From Candidatus Palauibacter polyketidifaciens (lineage in GTDB: Bacteria > Gemmatimonadota > Gemmatimonadetes > Palauibacterales > Palauibacteraceae), in the NCBI RefSeq assembly GCF_947581785.1, contig NZ_CANPVO010000015.1, forward strand, positions 1 to 64,000: a stretch of 64,000 bases of DNA, in the 5' to 3' direction. A model generated the notes under the pieces. That model did no database searches. It saw nothing but the letters and a program-made list of their open reading frames with translations, and was not told where the DNA came from. Both the position numbers and the translations under genes were made by a program. Positions 18,683 through 27,112 of this stretch are shown piece by piece. The stretch's first letter is position 1. Each line of letters starts with the position of its first letter.

Positions 18683-20449
18683 ATGAGGTCAGTTCCAAGC
18701 GCCCACGCCCGCGCCCCGCGGGCCGGATTCCGGCCGGCGCGTGTCCGGCCGGGGAGCGTCCTGCCGGGGGGCACCCTGCTGGCGGTCCTTGCGGCGGCGT
18801 GCGGCGGGCCCGCACCCGAGGCGGAGCCGTTCGACGTGGTGGAGGCGACGATTCCGGAGATGCAGGCGGCGATGGAGAGCGGGCAGGTCACGTCGCGGCA
18901 GATCGTCATGGAGCACCTGGCGCGGATCGCGCGCTACGAGTGGCAGATCAACGCGGCCGTGTCGATCAATCCGACCGCGCTCGCGGAGGCCGAGGCGCTC
19001 GACGCGGAGCGGGCGGCGGGCGACGTGCGCGGGCCGTTGCACGGCATCCCGGTCGCGCTCAAGGACAACATCCACACGACACACATCCCGACGACGGGCG
19101 GGTCGCTCGCCTTCGAGGGGTATCACCCGCCGTACGAGGCCACGCTGACGACGAACCTGCGCGAGGCGGGCGCGATCATCATCGCGAAAGCGGGGCTCAC
19201 GGAGTTCGCGAACTTCATGGCGGGGCCGCCGAACCAGATGCCCGGTAACTACAACGCCCTCACGGGTTACGGCCTCAACCCCTACGATCCGCGCCGCGAC
19301 CCTCGGGAAGACCGGGACGATGGGCGTCCGGCGCTCACCACGGGCGGCTCCAGCTCCGGAATCGGGACCGCCGCGAGCTTCTGGTCCGCGAACGTGGGGA
19401 CGGATACCGGCGGGTCGATCATCAGCCCCTCGAACGCGAACATGCTCGTCGGCATCCGGCCCACGATCGCGCGAGTCAGCCGCTGGGGCGTGGCGCCGGT
19501 GACACTGGACCACGACATGGCGGGGCCGATGGCCCGCACCGTGACGGACGCGGCGATCATGCTCGGGGCGATGGAGGGGGCGCAGCCCGACCCGAACGAC
19601 GCGGCCACCGCGCGGTGCGAGGCGCCGCCGGGCCGCGACTACACGCCCTTCCTGAACGCCGGCGGGCTGGAGGGCGCCCGGATCGGGATCCCCAGGGCCT
19701 TCTACTACGAGCCCGTGGAGGTCGGAGGCGAGACGATCGGGGGCCTCGGCGAGGAGGCCGCGGCGCTCATGTCCGAGGCCATCTCGGTGCTCGAGGCGGC
19801 GGGCGCGATCATCGTGGACCCGGCCGAGATCCCGAGCTTCGTCGATCCGGACCCGGAGGCCAACTTCAACACGTGGCCGCTCTGCATCGGCGGGCACCAG
19901 GCGAAGGGGTCGGACGAGGGGTGTTCGGTCAACTTCAAGTACGGGATGAAGCGCGATTTCGATGCGTGGCTCGAATCGCTCGGGCCCTCGGCGCCGGTCC
20001 GGACGCTGACCGAGCTTCGGGAGTGGAACCTCGCGCACCGCGACGCGGGGTCGATGAAATACGAGCAGTCGCGCTACGACATCTCCGATGAGATGGACGT
20101 GGAGGCGGACCGCGCCCGGAACGCGGCGGACATGGCGAAGGACTCGCTGCTCAGTCAGATGCGGGGGATCGACGCCGTGCTGGAGGAATACGACCTGGAC
20201 GCGATCTTCACGCCGGGGAGCCGGGGCGCCGCACTCGCAGCGCGGGCACAGTACCCGCACATCGTCGTGCCCTTCGGCTTCGTGCCCAACGCACCGACGC
20301 CGGCCTTCCCCGAGGGCTTCGACGCACGGCCCGCGCCGTTCGGGATCGGGTTCACGGGGGCCGCCTGCAGCGAGCCGCGGCTCATCGAACTCGCGTACGC
20401 CTTCGAGCAGGCCAGCCTGCGGCGCGTGCCGCCCGAGAGCTTCCCGTGA
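18683..20449 (+). CDS. Amidase-signature lipoprotein
   Basis: 588 residues from ATG 18683, which has GGAGG 5 nt upstream. The N-terminus is a lipoprotein signal (LLAVLAAACGG). The amidase-signature Ser-cisSer-Lys triad is visible: Lys in ALKDNIHT (about residue 127), cis-Ser in GGSSSGIG (about 222-226) and the nucleophile Ser in GTDTGGSI (about 245). The family hydrolyses aliphatic or aryl amides, here presumably outside the cytoplasmic membrane, so it is not a GatA subunit. The stop overlaps the GTG of tesB by 4 nt (GTGA), suggesting coupled translation. A second, differently exported paralogue lies at 34875. Confidence 0.92.
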   Translation: MRSVPSAHARAPRAGFRPARVRPGSVLPGGTLLAVLAAACGGPAPEAEPFDVVEATIPEMQAAMESGQVTSRQIVMEHLARIARYEWQINAAVSINPTALAEAEALDAERAAGDVRGPLHGIPVALKDNIHTTHIPTTGGSLAFEGYHPPYEATLTTNLREAGAIIIAKAGLTEFANFMAGPPNQMPGNYNALTGYGLNPYDPRRDPREDRDDGRPALTTGGSSSGIGTAASFWSANVGTDTGGSIISPSNANMLVGIRPTIARVSRWGVAPVTLDHDMAGPMARTVTDAAIMLGAMEGAQPDPNDAATARCEAPPGRDYTPFLNAGGLEGARIGIPRAFYYEPVEVGGETIGGLGEEAAALMSEAISVLEAAGAIIVDPAEIPSFVDPDPEANFNTWPLCIGGHQAKGSDEGCSVNFKYGMKRDFDAWLESLGPSAPVRTLTELREWNLAHRDAGSMKYEQSRYDISDEMDVEADRARNAADMAKDSLLSQMRGIDAVLEEYDLDAIFTPGSRGAALAARAQYPHIVVPFGFVPNAPTPAFPEGFDARPAPFGIGFTGAACSEPRLIELAYAFEQASLRRVPPESFP

Positions 20450-21357
20450 GCTACACCGTAGAGGATCTGGTCGACCTGTTCGACCTTGAGCCGGTGGAGC
20501 GGAACATCTATCGCGGGGAGAACCGGGATATCGGCTCGGGCCGGATCTTCGGCGGACAGGTGCTCGCCCAGTCTCTCGTGGCGGCGCGACGGACCGTCGA
20601 CGCCGAGGACCGCTCCGCGCACTCGCTGCACGGGTACTTCATCCTGGCCGGCGACCTGGAGATTCCCGTCGTCTACTTCGTGGACCGCCTGCGCGACGGA
20701 CGGAGCTTCACCACGCGGCGCGTGACGGCGATCCAGCACGGACGCGCGATCTTCAACATGTCCGCCTCGTTCCACAAGACGGAGGATGGCATCGAGCACC
20801 AGGACGAGATGCCGGATGTGCTGCCGCCGGAGGCGCTCGAGTCGGAGATCGACATCATCCGGCGGAACGCCGAGCGCGTTCCCGAGCCGCTCCGTTCCCT
20901 GCTCACGCAGGACCGGCCGCTCGACCGGCGTCCCGTGGCCCCGCTCGACCCCTTCAAGCCGAAGCCGGACCGGCCCGTCCGGCGGGCCTGGATCCGCACC
21001 GTCGGAGAATTGGGCGACGATCCGCTCGACCACCAGGCGGTCCTCGCCTACGCCTCCGACTACGGGCTCCTGCGCGCCGCCCTCGTTCCGCACGGGCGCA
21101 CTTTCTTCGACCGCGACCTGATGGGCGCCTCGCTCGACCACGCGATCTGGTTCCACCGTCCCTTCCGGGTCGACGACTGGCTCCTGTACGTGACCGAGAG
21201 CACGGTCGCGAGCGGGGCGCGGGCGTTCACGCGCGGGAGCTTTTTCACGCGGGAAGGGGCGCTCGTGGCCTCGGTCGCCCAGGAGGGGGTGATCCGGACC
21301 GGAGGCCGGCCCACTCCGGCTGACGGACCCGCAACCGATGAGGGAGACGACAAATGA
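20446..21357 (+). CDS. tesB: Acyl-CoA thioesterase II
   Basis: 303 residues forming the double hot-dog fold. The first half has GRIFGGQVLAQSLVAA and HSLHGYFILAGD, the second half the active-site set seen in TesB: Asp in ASLDHAIWFHRPF, Ser/Thr in ESTVASGARAF and Gln in ASVAQEGV. It hydrolyses medium- and long-chain acyl-CoA to the free acid in the cytoplasm. The GTG start overlaps the amidase stop by 4 nt, and the stop overlaps the ATG of the next gene by 4 nt, so three genes form a tightly coupled row even though their products work in different compartments. Confidence 0.94.
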   Translation: MSYTVEDLVDLFDLEPVERNIYRGENRDIGSGRIFGGQVLAQSLVAARRTVDAEDRSAHSLHGYFILAGDLEIPVVYFVDRLRDGRSFTTRRVTAIQHGRAIFNMSASFHKTEDGIEHQDEMPDVLPPEALESEIDIIRRNAERVPEPLRSLLTQDRPLDRRPVAPLDPFKPKPDRPVRRAWIRTVGELGDDPLDHQAVLAYASDYGLLRAALVPHGRTFFDRDLMGASLDHAIWFHRPFRVDDWLLYVTESTVASGARAFTRGSFFTREGALVASVAQEGVIRTGGRPTPADGPATDEGDDK

Positions 21358-22415
21358 CGCGACGAACCACACGACTCGGCATCCTTTTCTGCTCCATCGC
21401 GGTCAGCGGGGTCGCCGCGGCGTGCGGCGGCTCCGGCGACGAAGGCGGCTCCGCGAACGCGGACGGCGCGGCGCCGCAGCTTGAGCCCGTCAACGACCTG
21501 CCCAACCCCTACGAGCGCCTGGAACCGTGGGCGGACCTGCCTCCGGGCGCAGTGCAGTGGGGGCAGGTCACGGGCGTCGAGCAGGGGCCCGACGGCCATC
21601 TCTACGTCCTGCACCGCTGCTTCGAGAACAGCTGCGCCGACCGGCCCGAAGACCCGATCGTCAAGTACGACATGTCCGGCCGGGCGCTCGCTTCCTGGGG
21701 CGCGGGACTGTTCAACTATCCGCATGGATTTTACGTGGACGGCGAGGGAAACGTCTGGGCGACGGACGCCCGCGGAAACGGGGAACTCGGGCACCAGGTG
21801 TTCAAGTTCAGCGCCGACGGCGAACTCCTGCTCACCCTCGGGCAGGCCGGCGTCGCGGGCCTCGGGCCCGATGTGTTCAACCAGCCGACGGATGTCCTCG
21901 TCCTTCCCGGCGGCGACTTCCTCGTCACCGAAGGTCACGGCGAGGGCAACGACCGCGTCGTGCGCTTCAGTCCCGAGGGGGAGTTCCTCGACGCCTGGGG
22001 CGGGCCCGGCTCCGGCCCCGGCCAGTTCAGCACGCCGCACGCGATCGCCAGCGACTCACAGGGACGGATCTTCATCGGCGACAGGGCCAACAACCGCATC
22101 CAGATCTTTCTCGAGGACGGCACGTTCCTGGAGGAATGGAAGCAGTTCAGCCGTCCCAGCGGGATCTTCATCGACGACGACGACACGATCTACGTCGCGG
22201 ACTCCGAGAGCTGGGGGCCGAACAACCCCGGCTGGAAGAAGGGAATCCGGATCGGGAGCGCGCGGGACGGCTCGGTCTCGTACTTCATCGAGGACATCGA
22301 GTCCACGACGATCGAGCACAGCGGGGCCGAAGCCGTGGGCGTGGATTCGGAGGGCAACGTCTACGGCGGCGTCGTCCGCCGACGCATGCTGGAGAAGCAC
22401 GTGCGCGTGAGGTAG
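21354..22415 (+). CDS. NHL-repeat beta-propeller lipoprotein
   Basis: 353 residues. The lipoprotein signal ends at VAAACGG. The body is a six-bladed NHL propeller, with recurring units such as YPHGFYVDGEGNVWATD, FNQPTDVLVLPGGDFLVTE, TPHAIASDSQGRIFIGD and RPSGIFIDDDDTIYVAD. The nearest characterised relatives are peptidyl-alpha-hydroxyglycine lyase-like propellers, but exported bacterial members mostly have no proven activity and may act as binding proteins. The ATG overlaps the tesB stop (ATGA). Confidence 0.85.
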   Translation: MTRRTTRLGILFCSIAVSGVAAACGGSGDEGGSANADGAAPQLEPVNDLPNPYERLEPWADLPPGAVQWGQVTGVEQGPDGHLYVLHRCFENSCADRPEDPIVKYDMSGRALASWGAGLFNYPHGFYVDGEGNVWATDARGNGELGHQVFKFSADGELLLTLGQAGVAGLGPDVFNQPTDVLVLPGGDFLVTEGHGEGNDRVVRFSPEGEFLDAWGGPGSGPGQFSTPHAIASDSQGRIFIGDRANNRIQIFLEDGTFLEEWKQFSRPSGIFIDDDDTIYVADSESWGPNNPGWKKGIRIGSARDGSVSYFIEDIESTTIEHSGAEAVGVDSEGNVYGGVVRRRMLEKHVRVR

Positions 22416-22455
22416 GGGGCCCGCGCCGGGTACCGCGGCCCGGACCGCGGCGCGG

Positions 22456-23523
22456 CTACTTCGTCCAGATCACCACGGCTCCGCAGCGCGCGTCGTATCC
22501 GCCGAACTCCGGCGGCAGCTCGCCGGCTCCCTGGTACACCTCGATGCCGCCGACCTCCACGGGCAACACGAGCGAGTCCAGCTCCCGGACCGGAATCGGG
22601 GAACCATCGAGATAGGCGCTGAGTTCGCAGCCTCCGGGCGTGAATCCTCCGGCTGCCCGCGAACTCTCGACCCAGCAGTCGCGGAACCCGGAGCCGGGGC
22701 AGCGAAGGCGGATGCCGGGCGCGTCGGCGAGCATGTGCGAGACGCGGAGCGGGCGCCGGCGGTCGATGTCCTCCAGCGTGAAGTACGTGCCGCCGCCTAT
22801 CAGTTCTCCGAAGTACTTGCGGTCGTAGAACCCGTTGATTTCCAGCCGCCTCGGTCGGGTCGCCGTCACCACGAGCGGTTCCATCTCCACCGGCGCGGGC
22901 ACGAGGCCGACCTGGAGTTCCGTGCTCAGTCCGCGGACCACCGTCACCTGGTAGCGGAGCGAAGCGTAGCCGATCCTCTCGACCTCGAGCAGGTGCTCCC
23001 CGCCGGGCACGCCGGTGAGGGCGAACCGGCCCTGGCGGTCGCTCTGGACCTCGGCCGGCCGCCCGACGAGCGACACCGTGGCCGTGGCCACCGGCTCCTC
23101 CGTGGACGCATCGAGCACGCGGCCCACGATCCTCCCCGGGTCGATGTCTCCGAACAGGACGTGCAGGTGGACTTCGACCGGCATACCGGGTTCGAACACG
23201 ATCGTCGATTCCTCGCTCGAATCATCCCCGAACTCCGCCCACAGCGTCGCCGCCGACACACCGCCGGGAACGCAGACCGAGAAGCGCCCGTCGGCCCCGG
23301 CGGGTTCGCGGAGCGGCCTGAGCACCTGCTCGCTGGTCCAGCGGAGGACGACCGTAGCCCCGGGAAGGTTGAGCGCCCCCGACTCCTCCGTGACGAGGAC
23401 GTGAACCGACGCCCGCTCGCCGCACTGCGCCTGTTGGCCCGCGGCCGCGCCGGCGGTCGTGGCCAACTGCGCAAGCACCAGAGGCGCCAGCGTCGCCGCC
23501 CATCTAACGGTTCGGCTGGTCAT
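22456..23523 (-). CDS. Exported carboxypeptidase-regulatory-like + TonB plug protein, no barrel (copy A)
   Basis: 355 residues from ATG 23523 (GGGAG upstream), with a signal peptide ending near AGAAAGQQ. Residues about 35-135 form one beta-sandwich, about 135-215 a carboxypeptidase-regulatory-like domain (GRIVGRVLDASTEEPVATATV, GRFALTGVPGGEHLLEV), and about 225-355 a TonB-receptor plug (VVTATRPRRLE, YLDGSPIPVRELDSL, GGIEVYQGAGELPPEF). The protein stops at the end of the plug (GAVVIWTK), so the 22-strand barrel of a true receptor is missing. Four Cys in the plug could form disulfides. Such plug-only proteins are frequent in Gemmatimonadota genomes but not understood. A tandem paralogue lies immediately upstream. 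Confidence 0.85.
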   Translation of the reverse strand: MTSRTVRWAATLAPLVLAQLATTAGAAAGQQAQCGERASVHVLVTEESGALNLPGATVVLRWTSEQVLRPLREPAGADGRFSVCVPGGVSAATLWAEFGDDSSEESTIVFEPGMPVEVHLHVLFGDIDPGRIVGRVLDASTEEPVATATVSLVGRPAEVQSDRQGRFALTGVPGGEHLLEVERIGYASLRYQVTVVRGLSTELQVGLVPAPVEMEPLVVTATRPRRLEINGFYDRKYFGELIGGGTYFTLEDIDRRRPLRVSHMLADAPGIRLRCPGSGFRDCWVESSRAAGGFTPGGCELSAYLDGSPIPVRELDSLVLPVEVGGIEVYQGAGELPPEFGGYDARCGAVVIWTK

Positions 23524-23546
23524 GTCCCGACTCCCGTGAAGAAAGA

Positions 23547-24602
23547 CTACCTGGTCCAGGCGACGACGGCGCCGCAGCGGTTGCGCTCGTCCCGGAACTC
23601 GGCCGGCAGGCCCGCCGGTCCCGTATAGACCTCGAGACCGGCGACCTGGTTCGGCACCACCACTCCACCGATGCCGGATATCCGCAGAGGGATACCGTCG
23701 ACGTATATGGCCACCGGACAACCCTTCCAGCCCATGAGCCCCGTCGTGTTCACCAACGTCACGCCCCGGCTGCGGATCTCCGGAACATGGTCTTCGATAA
23801 AGCGGCCGACGGTGCTCGGCCGCCAGCGCTCGATGTCCTCCGCGGTGAGGAACCTGCCGACGCCGAGCATTTCGCCCCGCAGCCTGCGTTCGTAGAAGCC
23901 CGTGACCTCCAGTTGGCGCGGCCGCGTGGCCGTCGCCACCAGCGGGTCCATCTCCGCTGAAGTCGGGACGAGGCCGATCTCCACTTCCGTCGTGAGACCG
24001 CGGTGCACCGCGACCACGCGGCGTAGCGGTGCGTAGCCCGGGCGCTGCACCTGCAGTGCGTGGACCCCGACAGGCAGGCCGCTCAGGACGAACCGGCCTC
24101 GGCCGTTCGTCTCGACCGTCCCCGTCCGCTCGGACACGGACACGGCTGCCGCGGTCACGGGATCCTCAGTCACGCCATCATTCACCTGGCCGATGATCCG
24201 TCCTGTCCCCGCCGAGCCGGTGAGGATCCGCAACTCGACAGCCGTCGTCACTCCAGGCTCGAACCCGACGACCGCCTGTTCGCTCGAGCCGTCCCCGAAC
24301 TCGGCCCAGAGGGTCGCCTCCCGCCCGTCGTCGGGAACGCACAGTTGGAAGCGCCCATCCGCCCCGGCCGCACCGCGCACCGGCGTGCGCTCGGCGGCCG
24401 TCCAACGAAGGACCACCGTGGCTCCGGGCGCGTGCACGGTCCCCGACTCGTCCGCGACGAGGACTCTCAGCAAGGCCCGGTCACCGCAGTCCTGCGCCTG
24501 CCGCGCCTCGACGGATCCGGCGCCGGCCGCCAGCGAAACCACCATCAGCGCCGCCATCGCCCGGGCGCGCGTCGGATTCAGGTTGATAACCATATTCGTC
24601 AC
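23547..24602 (-). CDS. Exported carboxypeptidase-regulatory-like + TonB plug protein, no barrel (copy B)
   Basis: 351 residues with the same layout as the neighbour 23 nt downstream: signal peptide (MAALMVVSLAAGAGSVEA), beta-sandwich with GATVVLRWT and ATLWAEFGD, regulatory-like domain (RFVLSGLPVGVHALQV), and plug (ATATRPRQLEVTGFYERR, YVDGIPLRISGIG, GLEVYTGPAGLPAEF) ending at CGAVVAWTR. The GTG at 24602 is chosen because GGGAG lies 8 nt upstream; ATG 24593 is the alternative. The two are clear tandem duplicates that have diverged, most strongly between residues 260 and 320. Probably co-transcribed, B first. Confidence 0.85.
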   Translation of the reverse strand: MTNMVINLNPTRARAMAALMVVSLAAGAGSVEARQAQDCGDRALLRVLVADESGTVHAPGATVVLRWTAAERTPVRGAAGADGRFQLCVPDDGREATLWAEFGDGSSEQAVVGFEPGVTTAVELRILTGSAGTGRIIGQVNDGVTEDPVTAAAVSVSERTGTVETNGRGRFVLSGLPVGVHALQVQRPGYAPLRRVVAVHRGLTTEVEIGLVPTSAEMDPLVATATRPRQLEVTGFYERRLRGEMLGVGRFLTAEDIERWRPSTVGRFIEDHVPEIRSRGVTLVNTTGLMGWKGCPVAIYVDGIPLRISGIGGVVVPNQVAGLEVYTGPAGLPAEFRDERNRCGAVVAWTR

Positions 24603-24670
24603 AAGGACGGCTCCCGGTCGGGTCAGGTCACTCCACGGGCGCCGAGAGTCGAACTCGCGGCGTCGGAGTT

Positions 24671-26005
24671 TCATGCGAACGCCGAGTCGATCGCGGCGGC
24701 GTGCCTGCCGAGGAAGGCGTCGAATTCCGCGACCAGCGCGTCGCAATCCTCGTCGTCGTGCGCCATCGAGACCGTGACGAACCCCCGGCGGGCCACGTAG
24801 AACCCGGCGAGCAGCATCTCGAGCTGGAAGAGATCGCGGGCCGCCATCGGCGTGTGGGCGACGTCGGCGCGGCGGCGGATCGGCGTCCGCTGGAAGTGGA
24901 CGGTCATGATCGAACCGCGGCCCGTGACCTGCGCGGGCGCGTCCCTCGCCGCCGCGACCCCGTTGAGGGCGGCCCGCAGGGCGTCTCCCCGCACCGTCAG
25001 CCGTCGCACCGCGTCGGGCGTGAACACGTCCCGCAGCCCCGTGAGGCCCGCCGCCATGGTCAGCGAGTTGTTGTTGTGCGTGCCGGGGTGGCTCAAGTGA
25101 TTCTCCCGGCGCGGATCGAAGCGGTCCATGAGATCGGCGCGTCCCCCGAAGGCGCCGAAGGAGGCGCCGCCCCCGAGGTACTTTCCGAAGGTCGTGAGGT
25201 CGGCGTGGATGTCGAGCGCCCCCTGCAGGCCGCCCGGAGCGAGCCGCGACGTCTGGACCTCGTCGAAGACCAGGGGGACGCCCGCCCGGCGCGTCGCGTC
25301 CCGAAGCGCCTTCAGAAACACCCGGGTGCCGGGGATGCATCCGCCGCCCGCGAGCATCGGCTCCACGAGCACGCAGGCGAGGTCGGTCGCCCGTTCCGCG
25401 ATGAGGGATCGCGCGGATTCGGCATCGTTGTAGTCCGCGACGATCCACGGGAAGGGCACGTTGAGGCGCCGGTCCGGGCCCGTGAAGTTCAGGGGTCCGC
25501 CATGATACGCACCGTCGAACACGAGCACGCCCTCCCGGCAGGTCACGGCGCGCGCCAGGCTGACCGCCATGAGGTTCGCCTCCGTCCCGGAATTCGTGAA
25601 GCGCAGACGGTCGACGGACGGAAAGCGGCGACAGATGAGTTCGGCGAATTCCTGCTGGTTCGGGCTCGGCCCGCCGAGGGTCAGGCCCCTCCCCGCCGCC
25701 TCCACGATCGCGGCCCGGATGGCGGGGTCCGAGTGGCCGTAGAGCCCGGCCGTGTAGTCATTGAGGAAATCGACGTAGACGTGCCCGTCGAGGTCGTGGA
25801 GCCGCGACCCTTCGCCCCGGACGATGGTGACCGGGAAGGGGTCGTAGTGGTTGACCGTTCGCGTGTCCGCTCCCGGCAGGTAGTTCGTCGAGCGCTCGAA
25901 GCTCGCCTGGCTCAGGGGATTCGCGGCCGCATAGCGGGCCGCCGCGTCGGCCGCGAGTTCCTCCAGCGATCGCGTCCGGACCGGGCCAGTCGTCATCTGT
26001 TCCAT
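24671..26005 (-). CDS. Class III aminotransferase, glutamate-1-semialdehyde aminomutase-like
   Basis: 444 residues. The fold-type I PLP signature is present: FTNSGTEANLMAVSLARA, DGAYHGG, VFDEVQTSRL and the PLP lysine in GKYLGGGASFGAFGG (near residue 272). This is closest to HemL-like proteins, with the early segment TNYLPGADTRTV and HDLDGHVYVDFLNDYTAGLYGHS. No other haem gene is nearby, so it may instead be a transaminase for an amino acid or amine of the peptide-scavenging repertoire. Starts ATG 26005 or ATG 25996 are both possible. It is divergent from the aldo-keto reductase, with about 100 bp between them. Confidence 0.85.
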   Translation of the reverse strand: MEQMTTGPVRTRSLEELAADAAARYAAANPLSQASFERSTNYLPGADTRTVNHYDPFPVTIVRGEGSRLHDLDGHVYVDFLNDYTAGLYGHSDPAIRAAIVEAAGRGLTLGGPSPNQQEFAELICRRFPSVDRLRFTNSGTEANLMAVSLARAVTCREGVLVFDGAYHGGPLNFTGPDRRLNVPFPWIVADYNDAESARSLIAERATDLACVLVEPMLAGGGCIPGTRVFLKALRDATRRAGVPLVFDEVQTSRLAPGGLQGALDIHADLTTFGKYLGGGASFGAFGGRADLMDRFDPRRENHLSHPGTHNNNSLTMAAGLTGLRDVFTPDAVRRLTVRGDALRAALNGVAAARDAPAQVTGRGSIMTVHFQRTPIRRRADVAHTPMAARDLFQLEMLLAGFYVARRGFVTVSMAHDDEDCDALVAEFDAFLGRHAAAIDSAFA

Positions 26006-26107
26006 CCCGCGCTCGGGTTCCGCTACGTTGCCGGTACGACCCGGTGCGCCCCCGGTGCGAGCGGGCGTCTCCCGGACGGTTGCACCCCATCGGAGGATAC
26101 CAAGATC

Positions 26108-27076
26108 GTGGAGAGAAGAAAACTCGCCCATACCGACCTGGAAGTGTCGCGTGCCTGCATGGGCACGATGACGTTCGGGTCGCAGACCGATGTCGATACC
26201 GCCGCGGCGATGGTGGACCTGTGCTTCGAGCGGGGGATCGACTTCTTCGACACCGCGAACGTCTACAACCAGGGCCTTTCGGAGGAGATTCTGGGAGAGG
26301 TCCTCGGGGACCGGCGCGCGGAGATCGTCCTCGCGAGCAAGGTCCGCAATCCGATGGGAGACCCCGTCGAATACACGGGCCTCTCGCGCGACGCGATCCG
26401 CCGCGGCATCGACGAGTCGCTGCGGCGGCTCGGAACCGACTATCTGGACATCTATTACCTGCACCTGCCGGACTATGACACGCCCATAGAGGAGAGTCTC
26501 GCCACGCTGGAGGAGCTTCGCGTCGAGGGCCTCATCCACTATCCGGCGACGTCCAACTACAGTGCGTGGCAGATGGGCGAAATGTTCTCGGTCTGCGAGC
26601 GGGAGGGCTGGGCGAAGCCGTGGATCGCGCAGCCGATGTACAACCTCGCGGCGCGCGGAATCGAGCAGGAGTACCTCGCGTTCACGAAGCGCTACGGGAT
26701 CTCGAACGTCGTCTACAACCCGCTCGCGGGCGGGCTTCTCACCGGCAAGCAGAGCCCGAAGGGACCGCTCCCCGGAACCCGCTTCGACGACAACCGGATG
26801 TACCTGGACCGTTTCTGGCACGACGAGTACTTCCACGCCGTGGCCGAGGTCGAGACGATCGCCCGGGACGCCGGCCTGACGCCGGTGCAGCTCGCGCTGG
26901 GGTGGCTGCGGGCGCAGGAGGGCGCGGATTGCATCATCCTCGGCGCCTCCCGCATGGAGCACCTGGAGGAGAACCTCGCCGCGTTCGACGCGCCGCCGCT
27001 CGGCGACGAGGTGCTTGCCGCCTGCGATGGCGTGTGGGCGCGGCTCCGCGGCCCGACGCCCGCCTACAACCGCTGA
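26108..27076 (+). CDS. Aldo-keto reductase
   Basis: 322 residues from GTG 26108, with GGAGGAT about 11 nt upstream. The barrel opens with RRKLAHTDLEVSRACMGTMTFG, and the catalytic Asp/Tyr/Lys/His positions are FFDTANVYNQGLSEE, LASKVRNP and YYLHLPDYDTP. The NADP-binding end is IILGASRMEHLEENLAAF. It is typical of the YghZ/YajO-like branch, which reduces aldehydes or ketones with NADPH in the cytoplasm. The substrate is unknown. It shares an intergenic region with the aminotransferase. Confidence 0.92.
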   Translation: MERRKLAHTDLEVSRACMGTMTFGSQTDVDTAAAMVDLCFERGIDFFDTANVYNQGLSEEILGEVLGDRRAEIVLASKVRNPMGDPVEYTGLSRDAIRRGIDESLRRLGTDYLDIYYLHLPDYDTPIEESLATLEELRVEGLIHYPATSNYSAWQMGEMFSVCEREGWAKPWIAQPMYNLAARGIEQEYLAFTKRYGISNVVYNPLAGGLLTGKQSPKGPLPGTRFDDNRMYLDRFWHDEYFHAVAEVETIARDAGLTPVQLALGWLRAQEGADCIILGASRMEHLEENLAAFDAPPLGDEVLAACDGVWARLRGPTPAYNR

Positions 27077-27112
27077 GTCTCGAGCGCGGCGCGAACCACG
27101 CCCGGGGTGCCG

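Noticed and set aside
24640..24662. Possible tRNA 3' end (GTTCGACTC T-loop-like) on the minus strand after the aminotransferase gene
   Set aside because: The T-stem has a mismatch, no CCA or matching acceptor is present, and the 5' half would overlap the aminotransferase coding end. It is better read as a small hairpin by chance or a 3' structure.
24671..26005. Firm assignment as hemL
   Set aside because: The fold and PLP motif fit, but no haem-pathway neighbour exists and the sequence differs in the active-site gate region, so only a HemL-like class III aminotransferase is called.
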